NCBI GenBank assembly: GCA_963792895.1 | Contig: CAWBYA010000007.1 | Location: 930,001 to 994,000 of the forward strand | Length of the DNA: 64,000 nucleotides | Direction of reading: 5' to 3' | Source of the DNA: UBA6912 sp963792895 | Lineage (GTDB): Bacteria > Actinomycetota > Acidimicrobiia > Spongiisociales > UBA5794 | In this document: positions 45,243 through 53,837 of the stretch, one piece after another | Numbering within the stretch: the stretch's first letter is position 1 | Layout of the letters: every line of letters starts with the position of its first letter | Program-made: the position numbers and the translations under genes | Notes under the pieces: generated by a model | Told to the model about the DNA's origin: nothing | The model's input: only the letters and a program-made list of their open reading frames with translations | The model's database searches: none

Positions 45243-46898
45243 ATGACTGACTTCTTCGACACGCACAAGGGCACCCTGGAGAAGGCGCTGGAGACGATCC
45301 GAACCCGCCAGTACTGGAGCCCGTATCCGGAGAGCCCACGTGCCTACGGCGACGACGCTCCCGCTGCGGGAGAGGCTGCCTTCCAAGCACGGCTCGGCAA
45401 GCCGTTCGTGATCGATCAACCAGCCGACGGCTTCAGACAGGTTGCGGAAACGTCGCCGTACGGAGTGGAGCTCGGCGTGTCCTACCCCAACTCGACCCCG
45501 GACGATGTGCTCGCTGCCGCTGAGGCTGCCATGCCCGCCTGGGCGGCCGCATCCCCTGCGCAGCGCGCCGGAGTATGCCTCGAGATCCTCGACCGCTTGT
45601 CCCACACCAGCTTCGAGATGGCCCACGCGGTCATGCAAACGACGGGCCAGGCGTTCCTCATGGCGTTCCAAGCCGGCGGCCCGCACGCCCTCGATCGTGC
45701 GCTCGAGGCCGTCGCCTACGCATACGCCGAGCAGACCAGGTTGCCGGGAGCCATGCGGTGGGAGAAGCCGCAGGGCAAGCGCGACCCCATTGTCATCGAC
45801 AAGACCTGGCGGCTGAAGCCACGCGGCGTCGCCGTCACGATCGGTGTGTCGACGTTCCCCACGTGGAACGGGTACCCAGGGATCTTCGCCAGCTTGGCGA
45901 CGGGGAACCCGGTGGTGATCAAGCCGCATCCGGGGACGATTCTCCCGCTCGCGTGCTTCACGGAGACGGCCCGTGCAGTGATTGGCGAAGCCGGATTCGA
46001 CCCCAACCTCGTCACCCTTCTCGCCGACACGCCGGATGCACCGATCGCCAGGATCCTGGTCCTCGACCCCAGGGTCAAGATCGTCGACTACACGGGCGGC
46101 TCGAGCTTCGGCACCTGGCTGGAGCAGAACGTGCCGAACGCGCTGGTCTTCACGGAGAAGGCCGGCGTCAACTCGGTGATCGTCGACTCGGCCGACGACC
46201 TGAAGGGCGTGTTCCGCAACCTGTCGGTGTCGATGTCGATGTACTCAGGCCAGATGTGCACCACGCCGCAGAACGTCTACGTCCCTCGGGCCGGCATCGA
46301 TGTCGGTGACGAGCACGTTGCCTTCGAAGACGTTGCCCAGGGTCTCGCTCAGGCTATCGGCGGCCTGCTGTCCGACGACCAGCGAGCAGGAGACATCCTT
46401 GGCGCCATCAAGGGTGGCGCAACCTTGGAGCGCCTCGACGATGCTGCCGCGAGCGGAACGCCGCTGCTGCCCTCGCGGGCGATCACGAACCCCGCATATC
46501 CGGATGCGGTGATGCGGACGCCGCTGCTGGTTGCCGTCGACGCAGAGGACCGCGCCACGTACATGCGGGAGATGTTCGGGCCGATCGCATATGTGATCGC
46601 AACCGACGACACCCAGCAGAGCCTCGCCCTCGCCGTCGAGTCGGCGAAGGGGCACGGCGCCATCACGTGGCTCGTCTACTCCACGGACGACGCGATCGTC
46701 GACGCTGCGGAGAACGCCGCCGTCGACGCAGGCGTTTCGGTGGCGTTCAACCTCACGGGCGGCCTGTTCGTCAACCAGTCGGCGGCGTTCAGCGACTTCC
46801 ACGTGACCGGCGCCAACCCCGCGGGAAACGCCAGCCTCACGGACCCAGCGTTCGTCGCCGGCCGATTTCGCGTCGTCGGAGTGCGCAAGTCGGCGTGA
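45243..46898 (+). CDS. paaN: Phenylacetic acid degradation protein PaaN (aldehyde-dehydrogenase-like)
   Basis: A 551-residue aldehyde-dehydrogenase superfamily protein of the PaaN type, proposed to act in ring cleavage or semialdehyde oxidation in phenylacetate degradation. It begins FFDTHKGTLEKALETIRTRQYWSPYPESP, a PaaN hallmark, then WPTWN-like TIGVSTFPTWNGYP near 190, the NAD-binding loop GNPVVIKPHPGTILP near 208, TGGSSFGTWLEQN near 270, the catalytic cysteine in YSGQMCTTPQNVYVP near 335, and the closing NLTGGLFVNQSAAFSDFH. It lacks the MaoC hydratase domain of bifunctional PaaZ. A heptad repeat precedes it. Confidence 0.92.
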   Translation: MTDFFDTHKGTLEKALETIRTRQYWSPYPESPRAYGDDAPAAGEAAFQARLGKPFVIDQPADGFRQVAETSPYGVELGVSYPNSTPDDVLAAAEAAMPAWAAASPAQRAGVCLEILDRLSHTSFEMAHAVMQTTGQAFLMAFQAGGPHALDRALEAVAYAYAEQTRLPGAMRWEKPQGKRDPIVIDKTWRLKPRGVAVTIGVSTFPTWNGYPGIFASLATGNPVVIKPHPGTILPLACFTETARAVIGEAGFDPNLVTLLADTPDAPIARILVLDPRVKIVDYTGGSSFGTWLEQNVPNALVFTEKAGVNSVIVDSADDLKGVFRNLSVSMSMYSGQMCTTPQNVYVPRAGIDVGDEHVAFEDVAQGLAQAIGGLLSDDQRAGDILGAIKGGATLERLDDAAASGTPLLPSRAITNPAYPDAVMRTPLLVAVDAEDRATYMREMFGPIAYVIATDDTQQSLALAVESAKGHGAITWLVYSTDDAIVDAAENAAVDAGVSVAFNLTGGLFVNQSAAFSDFHVTGANPAGNASLTDPAFVAGRFRVVGVRKSA

Positions 46899-46936
46899 CC
46901 CGCATGGGGGAACGCCGTCCCGCACTCGTGGCACGG

Positions 46937-46984
46937 AGAGATCGCGATCTCTATCGTGGTGCCGCCCGCTCCGGCGGGCACCAC
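46937..46984. promoter_or_regulatory. Perfect 16-bp palindrome plus hairpin upstream of the acyl-CoA synthetase
   Basis: AGAGATCGCGATCTCT (46937-46952) is a perfect palindrome, like an operator for a dimeric regulator. A GTGGTGCC/GGGCACCAC hairpin follows at 46956-46984 and may end the paaN transcript. Confidence 0.5.
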
Positions 46985-47004
46985 GGACAGGGAAGGGAGA
47001 GTCG

Positions 47005-48876
47005 ATGACCGCGACGATGGATCGCCCGGGCGCGGCGCAGGCCGGCACGGGGTATCCGACGGTTGCCAGCCGTGTCCGTGACTGGGCGGAGGCGCGCCCC
47101 AGCGCAGTTGCGATGCGGGAGAAGGACTACGGGATCTGGCAGGAGATCACGTGGGTGAACCTCTGGGACCAGATCCTCACCGCAGCCCACGGGCTTCTTG
47201 CGCTCGGTGTCGGCCCGAGCGACGTCGTCTCGGTCCACTCCGAGGACCGGCCGGAGTGGGTGGTCCTCGATCTGGCAACCGTTGCGATTCGCGGCATCTG
47301 CACCGGTATGTATCCCACCAACCCGACGGCCGAGGTCGAATACCTGCTCAACGACTCCGGCGCAAAGGTCCACTTGGCCGAAGACCAGGAGCAGGTCGAC
47401 AAAGTGCTCGAGATGCCCCGCGACAACGTGCCCACCGTGTCGACCATCATCTACGTCGAACCGCGCGGAGTCCGCTCCTACGACGACCCTCGGCTGATGT
47501 TCTGGGACGAGTTCATGGCTCTCGGTGCCCGCCACCGCCGGGATCACGCCGGTGAGGTCGAGCGACACATGGCAGAGGCGCAGCCAGACGACGTGATGAC
47601 GTTGGTGTACACCTCGGGCACCACCGGCCCGCCCAAGGGCGCAATGCTCACGAACGCCAACTCGGCGTTTGCCATCGACAACATCGTTGGCAACGGCGCC
47701 CGCTTCGGGGATGGCAAAGGCCCCGGTCCCGACGACATGATCCTCACGTATCTGCCGCTCTGCCACGTGGCCGAGCGCATCTTCTCGACGTGGCACATGG
47801 CAGGCGCGGGAACCATGCTCAACTTCGCAGAGTCGATCGATACGGTGCAGGTGAACCTGCGCGAGGTGCAACCAACCCTGTTCTTCGCCGTACCCCGCAT
47901 CTGGGAGAAGATCCATGCGACGGTGCTGATCAAGCTGCAGGACGCCACCTGGCTGAAGCGCCGCATTGCCCGCCTGGGTCTCGCCATGGCCAACTACATC
48001 GGGAAGGCTCGGGTTGCCAACGGCGGCGATCACACCCTGGGTAGCAGGCTCGTCTACTGGATCGGCAACCCGCTCTTCTTTCGCTCACTGAAAGAACGCA
48101 TCGGCCTCCGCCGGTGCCGGTGGGCGGGCTCGGGTGCTGCCCCGATCGCCCCTGAGGTGCTGGAGTTCTTCATGGGGCTCGGTATCCCGGTATACGAGCT
48201 CTACGGCATGACGGAGAACTCGGCGGTAGCGACCATCAACTTCGACGGCCGCGTCAAGCTCGGCACGGTTGGTGAGCCCTACCCCGGCATCGGGTTCCGC
48301 ATCGACGAGCAGACCGGGGAGATCCAGACCAAGCATCCGGGTGTCTTCGCCGGCTACTGGAACAAGCCGGAGCAGACCGCCGAGACCTTCACCGAGGACG
48401 GATGGCTGAAGACCGGCGACGTCGGCCAATGGGTCGAAGGCACCCACGTCAAGATCGTCGATCGGATCAAGCACATCATCATCACCTCCGGCGGGAAGAA
48501 CATCTCCCCGTCTGAGATCGAGAACAGCCTCAAGACATCGCCATTCGTCAAGGAGGCGATGGTGATCGGCGATGGTCGGAAGTACCTGACGGCGCTGGTC
48601 GGCATCGAGCTCGACACCGTGGGCAACTGGGCGTTGCGCAGGAACATCCCCTACACGACGTATCGGGACCTGTCGGAGAAGCCCGAGGTCATGGAGCTGA
48701 TCCAGAAGGTCGTCGACGAGACCAACGAGAAGTTCTCCAGGGTTGAGCAGATCAAGAAGTTCCGCATGATCCCCAAGGAACTCGACCACGAGGACGGCGA
48801 GCTGACCGCCACCCAGAAGCTCAAGCGCAGCGCCATGTCCGACATGTTCGGCGAATTGGTGGAGAGTATGTACTAG
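47005..48876 (+). CDS. fadD: Long-chain acyl-CoA synthetase (AMP-binding)
   Basis: A 623-residue ANL-family ligase that activates a carboxylic acid to the CoA thioester via an adenylate. The P-loop is LVYTSGTTGPPKGAM near residue 200, TYLPLCHVAERIF near 250, the A5-type motif YELYGMTENSA near 400, the hinge motif GWLKTGDVG near 465 and the C-terminal catalytic lysine in GELTATQKLKR near 605. It resembles long-chain/FadD15-type enzymes, yet its location between the paa genes and a Liv transporter leaves aromatic or branched acids possible. AAGGGAG precedes the ATG at 47005. Confidence 0.9.
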   Translation: MTATMDRPGAAQAGTGYPTVASRVRDWAEARPSAVAMREKDYGIWQEITWVNLWDQILTAAHGLLALGVGPSDVVSVHSEDRPEWVVLDLATVAIRGICTGMYPTNPTAEVEYLLNDSGAKVHLAEDQEQVDKVLEMPRDNVPTVSTIIYVEPRGVRSYDDPRLMFWDEFMALGARHRRDHAGEVERHMAEAQPDDVMTLVYTSGTTGPPKGAMLTNANSAFAIDNIVGNGARFGDGKGPGPDDMILTYLPLCHVAERIFSTWHMAGAGTMLNFAESIDTVQVNLREVQPTLFFAVPRIWEKIHATVLIKLQDATWLKRRIARLGLAMANYIGKARVANGGDHTLGSRLVYWIGNPLFFRSLKERIGLRRCRWAGSGAAPIAPEVLEFFMGLGIPVYELYGMTENSAVATINFDGRVKLGTVGEPYPGIGFRIDEQTGEIQTKHPGVFAGYWNKPEQTAETFTEDGWLKTGDVGQWVEGTHVKIVDRIKHIIITSGGKNISPSEIENSLKTSPFVKEAMVIGDGRKYLTALVGIELDTVGNWALRRNIPYTTYRDLSEKPEVMELIQKVVDETNEKFSRVEQIKKFRMIPKELDHEDGELTATQKLKRSAMSDMFGELVESMY

Positions 48877-48916
48877 TGCAGTGCGCGAGCGCAGCGAGCG
48901 CACCTTGGAACACCCC

Positions 48917-49069
48917 GTCGAGCCCGAGTAGGGCTCGAAAGGGGTGTGACCGTCGGCCGCAGGCCGACTTGTTCCCCGTGCTGGCCGGAAGGCAGCGAGG
49001 ACACGTCGGTGCGCTGCGTCGAGCCCGAGTAGGGCTCGAAAGGGGTGTGACCGTGCGCCAGAGGCGCAT
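48917..49069. repeat. Duplicated 37-bp hairpin element and further hairpins between fadD and livH
   Basis: The same 37-base sequence occurs at 48917-48953 and 49018-49054. Each contains CGAGCCC, GAGTA loop, GGGCTCG (perfect 7-bp stem) followed by GAAAGGGGTGTGACCG. In the first copy an outer stem ACACCCC/GGGGTGT adds 7 bp. Each copy is followed by another short hairpin (GTCGGCC...GGCCGAC at 48952-48968; TGCGCC...GGCGCA near 49053). The 268-base gap shows no gene. Confidence 0.75.
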
Positions 49070-49144
49070 TCCGCGTCTGATGCGGCGCCGTAGCGCAGCT
49101 GAGGCAGAGTCTCGCCTGGTCACTCGTTCCGTCAGGGTTCGTTC

Positions 49145-50119
49145 ATGCCACTGATCGTCCTTGCCCAGACGGCGAACGCAGGCGCTTTCGAGAAGTTCAT
49201 CAACACGCTCGCCTCGGGCATTGCGCTGGGGGCCATCTACGCCATCCTCGCCCTCGGCTTCGTGATCATCTTCAAGGCGACTCAAGTGGTGAACTTCGCC
49301 CACGGCGCCATTGCTGCGTTCGGTGCGTATCTGGTGGTCTATTTCGCCACGGTGGTGAACATGCCGGGGCGCTGGCTCGAGTCGGCCCCGGTGATCGTGC
49401 AGTGGTCGCTCTCGGCACTGGCAGCAGTCATCGGTGCCGCCCTCATCGGCATCATCGTGGAGAGATTGGCCATACGGCCAATGATCGGCGAACCGCTGTT
49501 TGCCGTCGCCATGATCACGCTCGGTCTCGACCTCATCGTGCGCACGGTCACGACCGACTACCTCGGGAACCAACTGCGTGGCCTCGGCGATCCGTGGGGT
49601 GCGGGTGTGGTCGACATCGGGGTGTTGCGCATATCGCAGACCCAGATCGTGATGATCGTCGTGACGGGCGTGGCAATGGCGGGTTTGGCGTGGTTCTTCC
49701 GCACCCGGATCGGCGTTGCGATGCGGGCAACGGCGTTCGATCAGGAAGCCGCCATGGCGCAGGGCATCAGCGTCGGCAAGGTCTTCGCCACGGCATGGGC
49801 CATCGGAGCGGGCCTTGCGGCGGTAGGGGGGATCTTCTCTTCGATGTCTCCTCGTGCGGCAGGGGTGACTCCACTCACCGCGTTCGTTGCGTTCCGGGCG
49901 TTCCCTGCCGTCGTGATCGGTGGTCTCGACTCCATTCCTGGCGCCATCGTCGGCGGGATGCTCGTAGGAAGCGCCGAGGTGTTCGTCGGGAGCTATCTCT
50001 CCAGCGTGTCGTGGCTGGGCACGGGATTCTCCGGCATCGTGCCGTGGCTGCTGATGATGATCGTGCTGGTGATCAAGCCCTACGGCATCCTCGGTACCGA
50101 GGAGGTGCGCCGGGTATGA
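49145..50119 (+). CDS. livH: Branched-chain-type ABC transporter permease LivH
   Basis: A 324-residue permease with eight or so helices. The N-terminal ASGIALGAIYAILALGFVIIFKATQVVNFAHGAIAAFGAYL is the LivH signature, and MITLGLDLIVRTVTTD plus FRTRIGVAMRATAFDQEAAMAQGI near residue 190 forms the cytoplasmic loop that couples to the ATPases. GGLDSIPGAIVGGMLVGSAEVF follows near 270. Start ATG at 49145. It forms the channel with LivM and overlaps it by ATGA. Liv-type systems import branched amino acids, amides or aromatic acids; substrate is set by the binding protein. Confidence 0.93.
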   Translation: MPLIVLAQTANAGAFEKFINTLASGIALGAIYAILALGFVIIFKATQVVNFAHGAIAAFGAYLVVYFATVVNMPGRWLESAPVIVQWSLSALAAVIGAALIGIIVERLAIRPMIGEPLFAVAMITLGLDLIVRTVTTDYLGNQLRGLGDPWGAGVVDIGVLRISQTQIVMIVVTGVAMAGLAWFFRTRIGVAMRATAFDQEAAMAQGISVGKVFATAWAIGAGLAAVGGIFSSMSPRAAGVTPLTAFVAFRAFPAVVIGGLDSIPGAIVGGMLVGSAEVFVGSYLSSVSWLGTGFSGIVPWLLMMIVLVIKPYGILGTEEVRRV

Positions 50120-51345
50120 GAGGCCGACCGAATCTCTTCACCCGCTACGAGACCGAGATGTCGCTCTTCCCGACGCTGACGCAGCGCATCGCCCTCGTGG
50201 TTCTCCTTGCCGTTGCCGTTCTCGTGCCACTCGGTGGGGTGCCTTTCCTGGGCTACCTCGGCGACTCCGACTGGCTCGTAATCGTCAATCGGGCCATGGT
50301 GTTCGCCGTCGCGGCGCTCGGCCTCAACCTGCTGACCGGGGTCGCAGGCCAGGTGTCGCTCGGTCATGCCTTCTTCATGGCGGTTGGTGCCTACACCGCT
50401 GTTCTCCTCGGCGGCGAGGCAGGCAACACGGTCTGGGGACTCGGTCTTCCCATCTGGATCTGGTTGCCGGCGGCGGGCATCGTCGCTGCGCTCGTCGGCA
50501 TGATCATTGCGCCGACGGCCGTGCGAGTGCGCGGTCTCTACCTGGCGTTCGTGACGCTCGGCCTCGTCTTCATCGGTCTCCACCTCTGGCGCAACCTCGG
50601 CAAGATTGCAGGGGGACCGACAACGGGGCGGGAGTGGCCGCCGCTCGAGTTCGCGTTGTGGAAGGGCGAACCTCTCATATCCTTCTCGACCGGTGGATCG
50701 TGGTTCGGCATCGAGCTCAGTGGGGCGTCGAAGACGTACTTCTTCCTCCTCGTCGTGGTCATCCTGTTTGCGTTCCTGTCGAAGAACCTGATGCGCACCC
50801 GCATCGGTCGTTCGTGGACTTCGATACGCGACCGCGACATCGCAGCTGAGGTGATGGGCGTCAACGAGTCGATGAGCAAGCTCAAAGCGTTTGCGGTCTC
50901 TTCGTTCTACGCAGGCATCGCAGGGGCGCTCTATGCGGTGGTTCTGGGCAGAGTGATCCCTGAGTCGTGGGACCTGTTGCTGTCCGTGGAGTTCATCGCC
51001 ATCGTGCTCATCGGCGGTGCCGGCACCGTGGCCGGTACGCTGCTCGGCACCTTCTTCGTCGTGCTCACGCCACGGGTCGTCGAAGACTTCACGTTCTGGC
51101 TCGCCAACCAGGCAGACACGGGCGGAGCCTTCTCCTGGCTCGCCAACATCGTTGTCGCCACCAGCTCGGACGACTTCGGCCTGGTGTCGACGGGTGCCGC
51201 CGGTCCTGGACTCTCGATCTTCCAGCTCAACATCGTGCTCTTCGGCGTGCTCATCATCGTGTTCCTCATCGCAGAGCCGCTCGGGCTGTTCGGGATCTGG
51301 ATTCGCATCAAGAACTACTGGAAGGGCTGGCCGTTCACCTATTGA
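50116..51345 (+). CDS. livM: Branched-chain-type ABC transporter permease LivM
   Basis: A 409-residue permease. Helices with NLLTGVAGQVSLGHAFFMAVGAYTAVLLGG near residue 75 carry the LivM core, VRGLYLAFVTLGLVFIGLHL follows, and the coupling loop MRTRIGRSWTSIRDRDIAAEVMGVNESMSKLKAFAVSSFYAGIAGALYAV near 220-265 shows the expected pattern. GGAGTVAGTLLGTFFVVL and a final KNYWKGWPF tail end it. It starts inside the livH stop and precedes the binding-protein gene by 79 bases, where GGTACTCT suggests an extra promoter. Confidence 0.94.
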   Translation: MRGRPNLFTRYETEMSLFPTLTQRIALVVLLAVAVLVPLGGVPFLGYLGDSDWLVIVNRAMVFAVAALGLNLLTGVAGQVSLGHAFFMAVGAYTAVLLGGEAGNTVWGLGLPIWIWLPAAGIVAALVGMIIAPTAVRVRGLYLAFVTLGLVFIGLHLWRNLGKIAGGPTTGREWPPLEFALWKGEPLISFSTGGSWFGIELSGASKTYFFLLVVVILFAFLSKNLMRTRIGRSWTSIRDRDIAAEVMGVNESMSKLKAFAVSSFYAGIAGALYAVVLGRVIPESWDLLLSVEFIAIVLIGGAGTVAGTLLGTFFVVLTPRVVEDFTFWLANQADTGGAFSWLANIVVATSSDDFGLVSTGAAGPGLSIFQLNIVLFGVLIIVFLIAEPLGLFGIWIRIKNYWKGWPFTY

Positions 51346-51424
51346 TCGCACACCGCTTGGTACTCTCCCGGCCCCACTGGGCTGGGCGCAACGACGAAAC
51401 AGGAAGACAACAGGAGGAAGACAA

Positions 51425-52861
51425 GTGAGACGACGATTTACTTGGCTGATCGCCCTCGTGGCCTTTGCCTTGGTGGCGACCGCGTGTGGCGGCGACGACG
51501 ACGCAGGCACGACGACGACTGCTGCTGCCGGTGGCGAGACGACGACGACCGCTGCTGCCGGTGGCGAGACGACGACGACCGCTGCTGCCGGTGGCGAGAC
51601 GACGACAACGGCTGCTGCGGGTGGCGAGGTCATGGCCGACGTCGGTGTCGACGTCGCCAACAAGGTCATCAAGCTCGGCTATCTCGCCGACCTGACGGGC
51701 GCGTTCGCTCCGCTGGTCGTCGACATCACCGACGCTCAGCAGATCTACTGGGACGAGGTCAACGCTGGGGGCGGAATCGCCGATGGCTGGACGGTCGAGC
51801 TGGTCATCGAAGACACCAACTACAACGTCGAGCAGCACCAGGAGAAGTACGCCAAGCTTCGTGAAGAGGTCCTCGCGCTCGGTCAGTCGACCGGTTCGCC
51901 CACCAATGTGGCGACGCTGCCGCAGTACGTCGAAGACGACATGCTGTTCATCCCGCTGAGCTGGTACTCCGGCTGGGCGATCCCTGAGTTCGACCAAGGT
52001 CTCGCCCTCGAGCAGAACACGAACTACTGCATCGAGGCAATGGATCTCGTCGGCTACATGCATGACGAGCAAGGTGCCCAATCGGTCGCGCTCGTCACCT
52101 TCCCGGGTGACTATGGCCAGGATGCCGCCGCCGGCGTCAAGGCCGCTGTGGACTTCTACGGCATGGACCTCGTCTACGACGGTGAAGCTGCGGTGATCCC
52201 GGGTCAGGACCAGACCCCGGTCATCACCGAGATCGTCAACTCCGGCGCCGACTTCGTCTTCGCCACCACCAACCCGTCGACGTTCGCAGAGATCCTCGGT
52301 GGCGCCTTCCAAAGCGGCTACCAGGGCTTGTGGACCGGCTCCGTGCCGACGTACGACTTCCGTCTGCTGGACACTCCGGTTGGGCCGATCCTCGACCAGG
52401 TGTACTTCCAGTCGAACTACGGCGCCACGTGGGGCACCGACGTGCCCGGCATGGCGGGACTCCAGGCGTCGATCATCGCTGCAGATCCGCAGCGACGCCC
52501 GTCCGATGCGTTCATCATCGGGTGGACGGAGTCGATCGCGATCCGTGCGGTTCTGGAAGCAGCGATCGCCAGCGGCGACCTGACCCGCGCAGGCGTGAAG
52601 GCGGCGGCCAACAGTGTGGCCGACATCGACTTCCAGGGACTGGCGCCGAACCAGAGCTATGCAGGCGCGCCGAACGAGTTCGTGCAGCGGCAGATCGCCA
52701 TCTACAAGCCGTCGCTCGAGGCGTATACGGCCGCAGGCGCGGCAGAGCAGACGGTGTCACAGGACGGTGGCGGAACGACCGGCTCGGTGTTGGTGAAGGA
52801 CTACTTCGTGTCCGACGCCGCAGCGCAGTTCGACTTCACGACACCCTGCTACGAGCTGTAA
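51425..52861 (+). CDS. Liv-type ABC transporter substrate-binding lipoprotein
   Basis: A 478-residue lipoprotein. The signal peptide ends ALVATACGGDDD (lipobox cysteine near residue 21), followed by a Thr/Ala/Gly linker built of four 10-residue repeats (TTTTAAAGGE). The Peripla_BP_6 domain begins near 70: VIKLGYLADLTGAFAPLVVDITDAQQIYWDEVNAGGGI, the ligand-contact SPTNVATLPQYVEDD near 160, TFPGDYGQDAAAGVKAAVDFYG near 225, and WTESIAIRAVLEAA near 360. GTG at 51425 has AGGAGG upstream. The ligand is unknown; it is not a typical leucine-binding protein, and the paa/fadD neighbours hint at an aromatic or acid ligand. Confidence 0.9.
   Translation: MRRRFTWLIALVAFALVATACGGDDDAGTTTTAAAGGETTTTAAAGGETTTTAAAGGETTTTAAAGGEVMADVGVDVANKVIKLGYLADLTGAFAPLVVDITDAQQIYWDEVNAGGGIADGWTVELVIEDTNYNVEQHQEKYAKLREEVLALGQSTGSPTNVATLPQYVEDDMLFIPLSWYSGWAIPEFDQGLALEQNTNYCIEAMDLVGYMHDEQGAQSVALVTFPGDYGQDAAAGVKAAVDFYGMDLVYDGEAAVIPGQDQTPVITEIVNSGADFVFATTNPSTFAEILGGAFQSGYQGLWTGSVPTYDFRLLDTPVGPILDQVYFQSNYGATWGTDVPGMAGLQASIIAADPQRRPSDAFIIGWTESIAIRAVLEAAIASGDLTRAGVKAAANSVADIDFQGLAPNQSYAGAPNEFVQRQIAIYKPSLEAYTAAGAAEQTVSQDGGGTTGSVLVKDYFVSDAAAQFDFTTPCYEL
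51511..51628 (+). repeat. Four 30-bp tandem repeats in the lipoprotein linker
   Basis: Units of 30 bases at 51511, 51541, 51571 and 51601 encode TTTTAAAGGE. Copies 2 and 3 are identical, the outer ones nearly so. Linker length is likely to vary between strains. Confidence 0.85.
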
Positions 52862-52871
52862 ACAGACGATC

Positions 52872-52903
52872 GGGTGGGGGTGCGGACTGCCGCATCCCCA
52901 CCC
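52872..52903 (+). terminator. Hairpin between binding protein and livF
   Basis: A near-perfect 12-bp stem (GTGGGGGTGCGG with CCGCATCCCCAC, one G-T pair) with an ACTG loop. It probably reduces read-through so that the binding protein is made in excess over LivF. Confidence 0.6.
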
Positions 52904-52930
52904 CCGACCCGAACGGAGGGATGAGCCCGC

Positions 52931-53722
52931 ATGCTCGAGATCGCCAACCTCGAAGTCGTCTACAACGACGTGGTGCTCGTGCTGCGGGGTCTGTCCCTCG
53001 AGGTGAAAGACGGCCAGATCGTTGCGCTGCTCGGCGCCAACGGTGCGGGCAAGACAACCACGCTGCGGGCGATCACCGGTCTGCTCGACGTCCACGAGGG
53101 TGACATCACCAAAGGCTCGATCGATCTCGCCGGCGAGCGCATCGACGGCAAGGATGCCTCGGTCATCGTCAAGTCGGGCATCGCCCAGGTGATGGAGGGC
53201 AGGCGGGTCTTTGCCGAGATGACGGTCGACGAGAATCTGCGAACGGGATCGATCACCAATCGCAACGGGGCGAGCGTCAAGGCGTCCTACGACAGGGTGA
53301 TGACGTTGTTCCCGGTTCTGAAAGATCGGCGAAAAGCGACAGCGGGCTATCTGTCCGGCGGCGAGCAGCAGATGCTCGCCATCGGCCGGGCGCTCATGGC
53401 CGATCCCAAGCTTCTCATCCTCGACGAGCCGTCGCTCGGGCTGGCACCGATGCTTGTGCAGCAGATCCGAGACATCATCGTCTCGATCAACGCGCAGGGG
53501 ACGTCGGTGCTGCTCATCGAGCAGAACGCCAACATGGCGCTGTCGATCGCCCACTACGGCTACATCATGGAGACCGGGAAGGTCGTGATGGACGGCGACC
53601 CGAAGAAGCTGTTGCAGGACGAGGACGTCCAGGAGTTCTACCTCGGCCTCCACGCAGAAGGCGATCGCAAGAGCTTCCGAGAAGTGAAGCACTACAAGAG
53701 GCGGAAGCGGTGGCTGTCATGA
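52931..53722 (+). CDS. livF: Liv-type ABC transporter ATP-binding protein LivF
   Basis: A 263-residue ATPase. Walker A is LLGANGAGKTTTLRAITG near residue 36, the Q-loop AQVMEGRRVFAEMTVDENL near 85, the signature YLSGGEQQMLAIGRALM near 140, Walker B KLLILDEPSLGLAPM near 160 and the LLIEQNANMALSIAHYGYIMETGKVV H-loop near 198. These are LivF-type features (GANGAGKTT with a short VMEGRRVF). ATG at 52931 has GGAGGG upstream, with another ATG at 52921 as an alternative. It partners with LivG encoded next. Confidence 0.94.
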   Translation: MLEIANLEVVYNDVVLVLRGLSLEVKDGQIVALLGANGAGKTTTLRAITGLLDVHEGDITKGSIDLAGERIDGKDASVIVKSGIAQVMEGRRVFAEMTVDENLRTGSITNRNGASVKASYDRVMTLFPVLKDRRKATAGYLSGGEQQMLAIGRALMADPKLLILDEPSLGLAPMLVQQIRDIIVSINAQGTSVLLIEQNANMALSIAHYGYIMETGKVVMDGDPKKLLQDEDVQEFYLGLHAEGDRKSFREVKHYKRRKRWLS

Positions 53723-53746
53723 GTGTCGATCCGAGCAGGCCGGTGT

Positions 53747-53833
53747 CCCGTATCCCGTGGCCTGTATCTCGTATTCCGTACGGTTCGGGTCGGGCTGCGG
53801 GCCATGGGCTGCGGGCTACGGACTGCAGGTGCC
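53747..53833. repeat. Two heptad tracts before livG
   Basis: First tract 53747-53781: CCCGTAT, CCCGTGG, CCTGTAT, CTCGTAT, TCCGTAC. Second tract 53792-53833: GGGCTGC, GGGCCAT, GGGCTGC, GGGCTAC, GGACTGC, AGGTGCC. Both keep a strict 7-base phase but use unrelated units. Confidence 0.75.
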
Positions 53834-53837
53834 GCAG

